From Himantopus leucocephalus (Eukaryota; Chordata; Aves; Charadriiformes; Recurvirostridae): a stretch of 64,000 nt of DNA. Positions 22,850 to 32,725 of this stretch are shown piece by piece (position 1 is the stretch's first letter; every line of letters starts with the position of its first letter). The position numbers and the translations under genes were made by a program. The notes beneath the pieces were generated by a model. That model did no database searches. It was not told where the DNA came from and saw nothing but the letters and a program-made list of their open reading frames with translations. The stretch covers positions 5,084,117 through 5,148,116 of the forward strand of contig RSEF01000019.1 in assembly GCA_003993805.1 (NCBI GenBank), given 5' to 3'.

Positions 22850-23065
22850 TTGATTTCATTCACCTGACATTCCTGTTAATAACAATGCCTAATTAGAAAG
22901 GCTTTTAAGCATCCGTTACATTAATTTAACGTGAAAATCTCATGGAGCTTTATTGGAATTTTTTTCCCCTGTAAAATTAACCCTGCAGGCTTGTTACACA
23001 TGTTTTCATTAGGGACTGTGAGCAGTGGGGATATTTGATGAATTAGAATCAGCCCCTTAGTCTTT
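22850..23065. promoter_or_regulatory. candidate conserved regulatory block
   Basis: The stretch is AT-rich without being simple repeat. It contains TGCCTAATTAGAAAGGC, TTACATTAATTTAACG, GAGCTTTATTGGAAT, GTAAAATTAACCC, CATGTTTTCATTAGGG and GATGAATTAGAATC. It is one of the densest homeodomain-word clusters in the window. Enhancer identity is inferred, not shown. Confidence 0.33.
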
Positions 23066-23114
23066 GAGTTTAACTTTGTCTTCCAAGTTCTTTTATGCTG
23101 ATAAAGCCCTGATT

Positions 23115-23133
23115 NTTGACCCCCCCCCCCCCC
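23115..23133 (+). repeat. unresolved base followed by poly-C tract
   Basis: An N at 23115 is followed by TTGA and then 14 C (23120-23133). The poly-C run likely caused base-calling trouble. The true C number is uncertain. Confidence 0.9.
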
Positions 23134-23139
23134 TTAGTT

Positions 23140-24199
23140 TTAATACGTGCTATAGACTCCTCACACTGTGGCTGAGGGCTAGAAATCCAAATTCAGTGCT
23201 GCCAATTTCCATGCAATGCAGAACAAAAGCCTGTAGTTCATAGCCTTTCATACCAGCTGGTGCTAAATTCTGGTCTGCAGACCTGCTCTGCTCCACGGAG
23301 CGCTTGCCGCTCACATGGCTTGTCTTCCTCACTTCCAGCTGCCAAGCCTTCTTTAAGGGAGCTGAAAAGCCATCATAGGGTTGCCCCAGTATTATTTTCC
23401 TTTCTAAGTGTGATAGATGCCATCTTAGCCAGGACTGAGGCTTCTACCGCTAAGGGCACAAAGTGCTCCAGCAGGAACTAAAATATCAACCTCCTTTGCA
23501 GGGAGGGGAAGAACAGAGGCTATTAGAGATCACACGCTCCACGGCTCAGCGGAGAAAGGGACTAGCAGTCCTAATGGCTTCCACATCACACAGACCACTC
23601 ATGCTCTTGCCACAGTCTCAAACTGACTGCAATTACGCACGGCTTGGCCAAGTGCCCACGGGACAAGTCTGATGCAAGTCCCCTTTGAAAGCTCTTCTAT
23701 ACCTTGAGAGCGTAGACCTTTGAAGAACATCCTAGGCTATTTCTAGCACTGCGATTCATTAAACTGTGCTATTATGTTAAAGTTTGGACCTCCATTGAAC
23801 CTCCCAGCTTGCTAGAACACAGAATACGCTAGAATGATTTTAATGATGGATCCAGTTGGGGATTTGAGGGAGAAAAGTTGGAGGAACAGGAACAAATACT
23901 TGACTGGCATGTATCTATGGAATTGTTTGACAGCCAGTGGAAATCCGACATGAAGCCAACTCCCCTGTCACATAGAGCGTGTTACTGAAATTGAACCTAA
24001 ATAGCAAAAGAATCACACTGTCACAGTGATGGAAGAGAACATACGCATCACCTTGTTCTCCAGCAGGCCACCGCAGGATGGTTTCCCTCGTTATATTTTA
24101 TACTGCTGCAGCTTCAGCAGATCTACAATTCCCAGCTGATTTCACCTCTCCCCATAGCAAACTACCCTACTGCCTAATGCAACAGATGTAAGAATATTT
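23140..24199. other. non-coding stretch, nothing recognised
   Basis: Only short frames of at most 73 codons occur here. No repeat, structure or splice arrangement was noticed. Confidence 0.5.
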
Positions 24200-24625
24200 T
24201 CCTGATAACCACAGAGATTTCTCCTCTTATTAAGACTTTCCCTTGAGTCACTGAACATTAATATTACCCATCTGTGGTATTTATTCTATTTCAATATGCA
24301 GAGGCTTATCACATCCCTCCTAGTTGTCACTTTGCCAAGCTGCGCATAATTAGATTTTTTTAATCTTTCCTCGTTAATCAGACCCTTTGAACTCCCCCTA
24401 CCCCCAATAATTTTGTTGCTCTTTCTTGAATTCCTGAAGTTTGTCAATACCCATCTCATAATGAGGTGTGCAGAACTAAATACAATTATTACAGCTCTCT
24501 CATAGAGAAAGGGAGTATGACCCTTGCCTCTATGCATATAGTGCCATTAGTCGTTCTCTGCAGCCATAGCACATCTAATCTCTTCCCTTCTACAATCCCC
24601 AGATCCCGTCTGATCATCTTCTGGC
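24200..24625 (-). mobile_element. ancient CR1-like LINE fragment
   Basis: The plus strand carries phrases of an antisense CR1-group LINE in the correct order: ATTTTCCTGATAACC, GCAGAGGCTTATCACATCCC, AATTAGATTTTTTTAATCTT, TCCTCGTTAATCAGACC, TTTTGTTGCTCTTTCTTGA, AATACCCATCTCATAATGAG, GTGTGCAGAACTAAATACAA, and a trailing AATCCCCAGATCCCGTCTG. These correspond to the end of the LINE ORF2. It is heavily mutated, with no intact frame, and the sense strand is minus. Confidence 0.72.
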
Positions 24626-25220
24626 TCCAAAGTCCTCCAAGGCTCTGTTGAAGATGACAGAGATCTTTTCTGCCAGCTCAGTGCCCTGCTACCTCCCTCC
24701 TACCACTCATCATACAGATCAAGTTATTAACTCAGAACCCAATTGGCAGAAAAAGGGATATACGAGGATAGGAAATGAAAGGCACGCAGAGATTTTGTAT
24801 GCAAGTTTAGCTCTTCTGTACGCTACTGCATTGGCATTGCCTAAGAAACTAGTTCAGTTTCCTCCCTGCTGAGAATTTGTTTCTGGAAACCTGTCCTGCC
24901 TAATTTCCTAGACTTTACAAAGCTGTATCCTTCGAAAACAGGCTCCTCAGCTCCCCTCTCTCTCAAACTGCCCTCTACAAAATAGCTTTTCCTTGATCCT
25001 TCCCAGCTGCTCAGGAACTTCTGCCTGGGTTAACCTCTTTCTTGCTGTCGTGGGGCAAAATCCACCCACTGCTCTGCGTAGGAGCAGGCTTGGGCCAAGA
25101 GCCACCAAACCTGATGTGAAACCTCTGTTTGGATTGAGACGGTGAATGAGATTTCAGCTGAATAAGATCTGGCTGTGATTTCCTATTAGGAAGCTGTTGG
25201 CATCTGCTGAGAAAATTTTG

Positions 25221-25232
25221 ACACACACACAC
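25221..25232 (+). repeat. (AC)6 dinucleotide repeat
   Basis: Six perfect AC units after ATTTTG, followed by CCCTCCGCC. Confidence 0.9.
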
Positions 25233-26629
25233 CCCTCCGCCTCTCTCCCAACTGGTCTGACAAAGGCCACCAGGACTGGAGCTCCCTCTTGCTAAGAGCA
25301 GAGAGAGGCTGTAAAAGGATTAGGAGTGGTCTGGAAATTCTGCTGTTAGAAAGCTTTGGCATCTAGAATTGGATAAAAAGCACTGAAACTCGGGCTGGCT
25401 GGGTTTCCCTGTTATTTACATCCTTCTGATGATGCCGTCTCTCATCCCCGCTGTGGATGCTCTATGTTGAGATTTCTTAAAGGTTGAATCTCACCACCTG
25501 AGCTGACAACGCTTTATCTCAGCAGCTCAGTCAAGCAAGAGGACTCGGAGCAGGTGACAAAGGCTGAGATGTGCCTGCTAATTGCATGCATGCTGCTTTT
25601 CTATAGGATGGCAGGGCCTGAAAAGTGACAGACTAAAAAAATCTTAAACCTAAGAAAAAAAAACTGACCCACAAATTACCTTCAGCCGCATCTTCAGTCA
25701 TTTGGAAGGGGAAAGGAAGCCTGTTTCTGAGGATTTCCCCCAAATCAGGGAAGAAAAGAGGTGTAAGGGCATGTCAGAAGCAAAAGATGCTCAGAGATGA
25801 GAGAGCAGGAATAATCCAGAGGCTGAGCTTCTCATATGGGACATAAACCTCTGAGTTCAACTCCTGGCCCAACCCATTCCCTGCCTATAGAACAGGGATG
25901 CTGATACTACCGCAGGACAAATCCACCTAAGATGGGAGGAAATGGCTTAGCAGAACCTCCCACTCACTAACAACAGAAGGTAGGACGACATTCTTCCTCC
26001 AGGGACTCCCAAAGCCTTCCCAGCTCCTGCGCAGCCAAGCAAGGCTGGCTTTGAGGGAGACAAAAAGGCAATTCACTGCATGCTTGTCATGGGGCTGGAG
26101 GTCCGCAAGGCGAAGGATTAGTGCTGTGGGAAGCTCAATGATCTGAGAGCAGTGAGGGGCTGCACAAGGCGTTTTGCTCATCTGCCCTGGAGAACGGGGT
26201 AATGATCATGCAGCTCCTCGTGTTTGTCAGCCAGCACAGCGGCAGCCCCGGCCTGGGTTTTCTTAGGCCTGTCTTCTCCCAGCAGGCTGTAAAGGGATTT
26301 ACATAATAACGTGCCTATTTTAACTTTGCTTCATTGACTCCTGACAAGATACAATATTTTTGATTAAACAGCTTCCTAGGAAAGAACTGCTGCCTTAAGC
26401 CGCTCGCACTCTCTCTGACCCCATGTGATCTCGTTAGCGGTCCCCTCAGACACCATCTGACGGCATCTTAAATTCCTCTTTTCCTTCTTCCTCTAAATAA
26501 GCTCTTCAGGGTAGGGCAGGGCCCTCCTTACGGCCGTGTGGTGTCCAGCTCCACAGGACCTAACCCTGACCAGGGCATTCTGTCACTGCCGTGGCATCAG
26601 TCCTTCTGCCTCTCCGATCCTGTTAGTCC

Positions 26630-26785
26630 TGAGCCCGGCTTTCTCTCCAGCTGCTTCCCTCGCTCAGTCCTTCCTCTCCTCCTTTCTTCCCCCATCAATC
26701 TTTTGATCTGCCTTTTCAGTTTCTCTTTATCTCATGCCATCTGTCTCTTTCCTTTCTACCTTCTTTTTTTCCTTCCTCTACTGAC
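26630..26785 (+). repeat. pyrimidine-rich low-complexity tract
   Basis: About 150 bases are mostly C and T on the plus strand, with blocks such as CCTTCCTCTCCTCC and TTCTTTTTTTCCTTCC. Such polypurine/polypyrimidine DNA is common in vertebrate introns and intergenic regions and can adopt unusual helix forms. Confidence 0.6.
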
Positions 26786-29509
26786 CAGCCCAACAGAGAC
26801 AGATAAATCTCTCAAGCCAAGGAGACCATGTCCTCCATATATATTTGTGCGACAGTCAGATGCTACAGCGACAAAGATCAAATCACCAGCTAGCTCGACA
26901 GAGGGATTCAATAAAAGCAGAGAGTTATATTGATAGGAACAAGGCAAATGGATAGTTTTGATTTTAGTAGATTATTGACTGCTCAATAGAGGCAAAAAAA
27001 GGCTTCCCAGCAGCATGGCTTAGAGAGCAAGATGCAATGTGGCCAAACAAGAGGAGTGAAATATGAGACAGGGAGTACTCTGTGGCATCTCTGACAGTCC
27101 CATCATCTGCATGAGGAATGGTCCTCCCTGCCGGATGAACCACTCGTAATATATACGAAAAAAGATGAAATCTGCTTTCAGTTAAGCCTGAAGCGAGCTG
27201 TGCTGTGCAGAGAATCAGGGCGCACTCCCACATAACTCCCCTGTTACATTCGGGCATCAGAGAAAGACCCCCATCTCTCAGAAGAGTCCTGTCAGCGTGG
27301 AGACGGCTGGACTAAGCCAATGCAGAACTATGTAGGATGCAGGGTGGTGCTTCTCTTCAATCTGACTCTAAATACAGTACGTGTCTGATACTTACATTGC
27401 ACTCATGAATCACCATGGTCTCCGAATAGCTGATACTATACAGTCAACACATCCTCACTGCTCTTTTGCCTGTTTAATGTTGGGAACTGAAAACTATGGG
27501 ATGTGCACATGGTTCCCAGAGGAATCTGGGTCAGGGCAAGAAATCATCTTTGGTTATGGCTCTTTACTGTCCAAATCACTCAGTGCAGCTAACTCTGCAT
27601 TCCCCCATGATCACATTTTGCACACAGATTATTTACTTACAGTCCTTCTGCAAGAGAGGAAAAAATTCAGATGCAAAGCTCAGACAGAAAGAATTTACCT
27701 GCAAACACAGGTGGAGGGTCGACACACCCAGTGAAAGCTGGGGAGTTAAGGTCTGCACAAGGCAAGATCAGGCACGATGATATGGGGTAGCAACAAACCC
27801 CACAATCCACATTAGACTTGGAGAATCAACAGCCAGGAAGATCTCTCTCACTGTAATGTTCCCTCCAAAAAGCTGATGGGAAAGCTGATGCATTTATTCA
27901 CCCCTCCCACATCAGCCAGTGCCAACTGCAATAACATACTGGGTAGCAGATTCAGTGTCCAGCACACTTTCAGACCCTCCAGCCTCTCACTCTCTTCCAG
28001 GCTACCTCCCCGGCAGCCCGGGAGCCCAGCTGACGACAGACCCACGCTTCTTGCTGCGGGATGGGACAGAAGGGAGCAGATGAAGGAAAGCAGTCAATTC
28101 ATCCTCAGCTGACCCATAGGCTTGGGTCAGCTGGGAGCTAATGGGACATGAGTGCTCTGTTCCCACCCTACAGGGCTGCTGGCCAGCAGATACCTATGGG
28201 CATTCAGCTGCGTCTCCTCTCGCCAAGTGCCACCACACTGGCTGTGCTCAGCTCTGGGACACAACGTCACGGCGGGACAGTGAGTATGGTCACCAAACAA
28301 ATGGACACCCTGAGCTTTTCCAGCCACGCAGATTAGCAGCTCAGCTCCAGCCAAGTCCCTGGATGTCCCCCGAACCCCTGTGGGACCTGCTGAAAACAGC
28401 CAGGAAATCACAGGAGAGACTTCAAATTTGTATTGTGCCTCAGGTCAGGTTTCATGCTAGGGAATGACCTGCAAATAGCAGCCTGGCAAAAGGACAAGCG
28501 CTGATCTCCAAACTCAGCAGCTAATGCAGCCCTGAACAGGAGCAACCAGAACAGAGGAGCAAGGATCAAAACAGTTCGCCCCAAGACCAGCAAGAAGCAG
28601 AAGCATTTAGCGAAAATTAAATAAACAAAAATGACAAGGGGGTGCTAAAGCATCTCTCTGAGAGCCTGGAACACTGCAGACGGGGTCAGGAGTGATGCAG
28701 AGCCATCTAGCACTTTGAACAGGATTAATTAAAGCACCAGCAGGCTGAAAAGCTGGGAAAGGGACATGAGTATGGGGTGTGAAGGATATTTCAGCGCTCT
28801 CTGCTTAATTTTAGCCAATTAGCACCCATCCAAGGAAGGGGGGAACCGTTAAGCGCTAAATAACAAGAGTGTGAGCTCAAGTGTGAACAGGTACAAGCAG
28901 GAACAGACAGAGAGACTCTTTCAGCAGTATCTATGTCAATATTCAGAAAGGGAAAAACACCATGAAATTATTTCTTCTGCATTATGGGAAAGGAAGGAAA
29001 TCTTACAGTACAAACACACTAATGGGCTACACAGGGATCTGAAGGAGGATTGTTGAGGTATTAGAGTAGGCTGCATTAGGGAAAAAAAGAGCAAGAAAAG
29101 AAACAGGATTTTCAGGGAGATTTCATCCAAATCGATTAAGTGAGAAATGTAAAGGGGCAGCATTCCACGGGGATGGAGCTGGTAATTGGCCCACACAAGT
29201 CCTGACAGAGAAAAGCACTCAAAATGCATGCTGGAAAGTAAGCACGTGGCTGACATGTTTCCTTTGGTCAGAGGCCAGAAGAGACCATGGAGAGGGAAGT
29301 TTCTCCTATGCTAATCCTCTGCACAAATCTATGAGGCTTCCCTTATCTTCCTTCACATCCCTCCTTAAAAATCACTGCTACTGCGATGCCTATAAAACAC
29401 CGACAGTGCCTAAGCAGCTGGTGCAGCAGGACCAGAGCTTATCACAGTAATCAGATATTGGGTATCACCGTTCCCGCGTGCAGGTCCATGTGTTCTTTGT
29501 GTTGACTTG

Positions 29510-29570
29510 CCTGTCACCTCAAGCTAAGCTCTTTGGGATAGAAACTGTCTTTATGTTCAAAATGTGGTAC
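29510..29570 (+). mobile_element. short ancient SINE tail fragment
   Basis: The phrase AAGCTCTTTGGGATAGAAAC followed by TGTCTTTATGTTC matches the amniote SINE tail 'aagctctttggggcagggactgtctttttgttc'. Only about 45 bases are clear. The same tail, in other degrees of decay, appears at 31.7, 51.9, 57.8 and 60.6 kb. Confidence 0.5.
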
Positions 29571-30469
29571 AGGAGGAGGGTTCAGGTCCCCGAGGTGAGG
29601 CAAGGAAACACGGCACACGAGCTCTCTGCAGACAGGGGAGGGACACTGCCACAAACAGAACGCAGAATGCAAAATCGTGGCCAGGATGAAAGTAGGTCCA
29701 GAGGGAAACAGACAGCATACAAGGTCTCTGAAAGCATCAGACAGATATTGTCACTCAAATTCTGCGTGTTTCTCTTGCACCAAGATATTTCTGATTCCTT
29801 CCCCCAGGAAAAGCAAAGAAAACACTTGTCCCTGTTTTTCTATTTCCCTCTTTTTAGAAAAGAAATGAAAACTCAGACCAGGAGAGGAAAAAAGCATCTG
29901 AAATGGCCAAATCCAGTTTTTTTAAATGCATTACTTAAAAAAAAAATACGTGAGTCAGGGGGGAAGGTTCAGTAAAAGCAGCTCCTGACTGCTCCCAGCT
30001 AAGCTCAGTGGACAAACTTTAGAATAAGATGGGACAGAGATGAGGAAGCTGCACTCTGGAAAGCGGCTTCACCTGGCTCCACGGGTCCACGAGTAACACT
30101 GGCTCAGTTTACAGCTGAAGGGCTGGACAAGATTGTAATCATGGGCCTGAGGAAAAAAAAATCCTTCTTTCTCATTTGTTTATTTTCAACATAAAATTCT
30201 CTGAAAAGTGCAAAGCAGACTGGGAGTCAGCTCCCACTGTCCTCCATCCCATGTAATTGTGCAGAACCAGCACCTCTCACGTGAATAAAACGGCAGCTCT
30301 GCGGGGATCCCGATTCTGCCTACGCGTTAACTTCCTGCCGTCGTGCAGAACACCGAGCTCTCTGCAGAGGTCTTGTCAGGATTAGGGTTGTATTTTGGCA
30401 CCTCTGGCTCTGAAATTTCCCAGGACTGACTATGGAAGAAAGCACTATTTTTACATGTACTATTTCTGG
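29571..30469. other. non-coding stretch, nothing recognised
   Basis: A 165-codon frame (29478-29975 plus) runs through the SINE tail and an A-rich end. It has no recognisable domain and looks like chance. Short A-runs occur near 29939 and 30153. Confidence 0.5.
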
Positions 30470-30735
30470 TTGTGTTTTCTGTCAAGTATTCACAAAATAG
30501 GTGATAGAAGGTTTGTAAATGATTAATAGGTGTTTTAATGAATGACTAATCAATGCTTACAGATTACTATAAAGCCCAAACAGTCAATAGGTTGCTTATA
30601 ATGTTCTGTAATACCTTCTCCTGACATGCTTATAATCACCTGCTAAATTATGCTACTCATGTCTATAATGCCTATTAATCATTTATTAATCTTTTATAAG
30701 CCACTTGCTAATGAAAGCGTAATATAAACCATGAG
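30470..30735. repeat. AT-rich block with inverted repeats, possible old foldback element
   Basis: The block is dominated by words such as TAATGAATGACTAATC, TTGCTTATAATG, ATGCTTATAATCACC, CTATAATGCC, TTATTAATCTTTTATAAGCC and GCTAATGAAAGCG. A perfect 15-base inverted repeat, TAAATGATTAATAGG at 30516-30530 and its complement at 30671-30685, frames about 140 bases. The outer flanks are also weakly complementary (GATAGAAGG against CTTTTATAAG). This style recalls degraded palindromic DNA-transposon or foldback elements. A conserved regulatory element is the alternative. Confidence 0.35.
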
Positions 30736-31639
30736 ATCTTTTTCCTTCTGCCATCCGCGAGCATCACACTTTCTGGAGTTTAGGGAAGCATCAGTCAAGA
30801 AGAGGCATGATTTGAGCCGAAAACTAAGTCTTTGCAGCACTGCTGGGCTACGGGTAATTCGCCACCTTCTGCAGGATTTGAGAGGAGAGCGGGAATGGCA
30901 AGGCCAGCTGATAGTTTTGCGGTTCAGATGATGTCAAAGTGGTGTTCAGAAAAGATGAAATAGTCACGCACACAAAAGCTTCAGGAAGAAAATCCTCACA
31001 GAGAGTGAGGGAGGAATTAACTTCAAGGCTTAAAGCAAGGAAAGGAAAAAAAAAATCATATCTGTAAGGACTGAGGATTGAAGCAAATGGACCACAGGTA
31101 GGTGAAAATAACCAAAAATCGTTCCAAGTAATCACAGTAAAATCAAAAGATGCTCTGACACAAAGCAAGTATGAGAAAAAGAATTGGTAACACAAGTCAC
31201 ATATTTCTCCCCTCAGATAGGACCAATTTTTATAAAAGTATATATGTATTCGCAAGATCATACCAGGTTAGTTGGAGCCATGAGAAGCTGCCTCTGCTTC
31301 ATCACTAGATCCCCAGAGCTGACAGCTAGAGGCTGCCATTAAATTCTCTTTCCAATTACTTACAACTGCAGTTAGTTACAACAACCCATTTTTAACCACT
31401 TCCAGTGCAACGCTCTACAAGATGTGTCACAACAGGATCCATCTCAACCATTTTCCCTACCTACTCAGGACCGCGCCGTGGGACCCCCTCTCCCAACCCA
31501 TGCCTGTGGAGGGAGTCCCGAGGACACAGAGCCAGCGGCTGCAGGTTGAAGCAGGCAATTTATACAAACAGCCCAAGTGACGAGGCTTTAAGCAGTGCCT
31601 GGGCTGTAAAACTGCCCAGCCTGGCCTCTTCTTGCCTGT
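30736..31639. other. non-coding stretch, nothing recognised
   Basis: The longest frame is 137 codons on minus (30848-31261), rich in F, S and Y from AT-rich DNA. It has no recognised family. Confidence 0.5.
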
Positions 31640-31750
31640 CTCCCTGTGGACAGCTATTGCCTCTCGGCTGTTTCTTGTCACATCTTTGTACAGCACCTAG
31701 TGCTGCCCGACCCCACCGAGTTGGGACTGCTCAGTGCAACTGGAAGGACT
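31640..31750 (+). mobile_element. ancient SINE tail fragment
   Basis: The phrases TTTGTACAGCACCTAGTGCT, GCCCGACCCCACCGAGTTGG and GACTGCTCAGTGCAACTGGA match the amniote tail 'tttgtacagcacctagcacaatggggccctgatctcggttggggcctctaggcgctactgtaata' with moderate divergence. The part before it is too decayed to place. The final bases give way to ordinary sequence. Confidence 0.6.
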
Positions 31751-32419
31751 GAAGAAGCCTCAGGAAAGGCAGCGACACAGAAAAATCAATTGAGGGGTAG
31801 GAGAAAGCATTGAACCTGCTTTCACTTGGCTCCCCGTGTGCAAGTTTTCCAGGTTTAGCTCCAAAGACTGGGTTTTCTTCAACAGGACACTAATTTAGAT
31901 CTTCCTCTTCTGCCCATTTTCACCAAACACGTAGGAATTTCACCTCTCTGAGCTCTCCAGAGCTCTTCCAAATTTGTTTGAAAACCAGCAGGCTGTAAAA
32001 ATTTGTATACATGGGGTATGCCAAGCAGACACGCATGCACACAAAGTTGATTTTAAACCCTCCTTTCCTGTGGGCAAAACCTACAGCCCGTCCCCAGCCT
32101 CCGGGAGCTGTCTCACTTTTAGGCCAACGCTCTCAAAACTGTGCAAGAAGCCACCAAATCCTCTTAATTCTTGCTGGGCAGCAGAGAAGGTTCATTAAGT
32201 AGGTGTCATGGTGTGTCGCTCCTTCTTGATCCAGAAGATCCTTGTGGTATGAAATGCCCTAATTAGCTTGCATTAATTTCATGCCCTGCTCCTTTCTATC
32301 CCCCGGGTTGGCTTTGGGTGCTCTGCTGTGTCCCCTACCGGAGGCATGTGCTTGCAGCAGCAAGTACTGTGAGGAGGAAAAGTAATCTGAGTGAGTCTAA
32401 ATTAAAAAAAAATAAAAAT
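31751..32419. other. non-coding stretch, nothing recognised
   Basis: Only short frames of at most 74 codons. An A-rich run (ATTAAAAAAAAATAAAAATA) lies near 32400. Confidence 0.45.
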
Positions 32420-32725
32420 AATAAAATACAATCCCCTTGATCAGTATGCCTGTCATTTTAGCGGCATTAAATACATTAAAATGGGATCTGCACACCAACT
32501 TAATTAAATGAGCCAATTGAAAGTTGCTGCCAAGTATTAGTTTAAGGTAGAAAACACACTTATTTTGGAGCTTATGCAGATTGAATTTGTAGGGTCTTGT
32601 GGGAAATGCTAAGTATTTTTTTTGGGAGACTCACAGTTTGGAAATTTATTGCGGTGCTCCGAATTTTGTTTCATTACGAGTGTCAAGCACAATCACAGTT
32701 AGAAGAAGTCTCTTGGCTGCTTCCC
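32420..32725. promoter_or_regulatory. candidate conserved regulatory block
   Basis: About 300 bases hold TCATTTTAGCGGCATTAAA, ACATTAAAATGGG, CAACTTAATTAAATGAGCC, AATTGAAAGTTGCTGCC, GCTTATGCAGATTGAATTTG, GAAATTTATTGCGGTGC and TTCATTACGAGTGTCAAGC. Several homeodomain-type words and two unusual CpG-containing AT-rich words survive, which hints at selection because CpG decays quickly in neutral DNA. This is a word-content inference. Confidence 0.35.

Larger units (their letters stand above)
24626..29509. other. non-coding stretch with pyrimidine-rich tract
   Basis: Frames reach 131 codons (26538-26933 plus), but that frame merely runs through a strong pyrimidine-rich tract at about 26630-26785, which yields a leucine/serine/phenylalanine-rich translation. 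A short (AC)6 lies at 25221-25232. At 28700-28870 the words GGATTAATTAAAGC, TTAGCCAATTAGCACCC and GTTAAGCGCTAAATAAC form a small AT-rich cluster. No gene is recognised. Confidence 0.5.

Noticed and set aside
26538..26933. 131-codon frame rich in leucine, serine and phenylalanine, membrane-protein-like
   Set aside because: The composition is explained by the pyrimidine-rich tract at 26630-26785 and not by coding selection.
17575..30586. Shared 15-mer TAAAGCCCAAACAGT at 17.6 and 30.6 kb
   Set aside because: A few shared 15-mers are expected by chance in 64 kb, and the flanks do not match.
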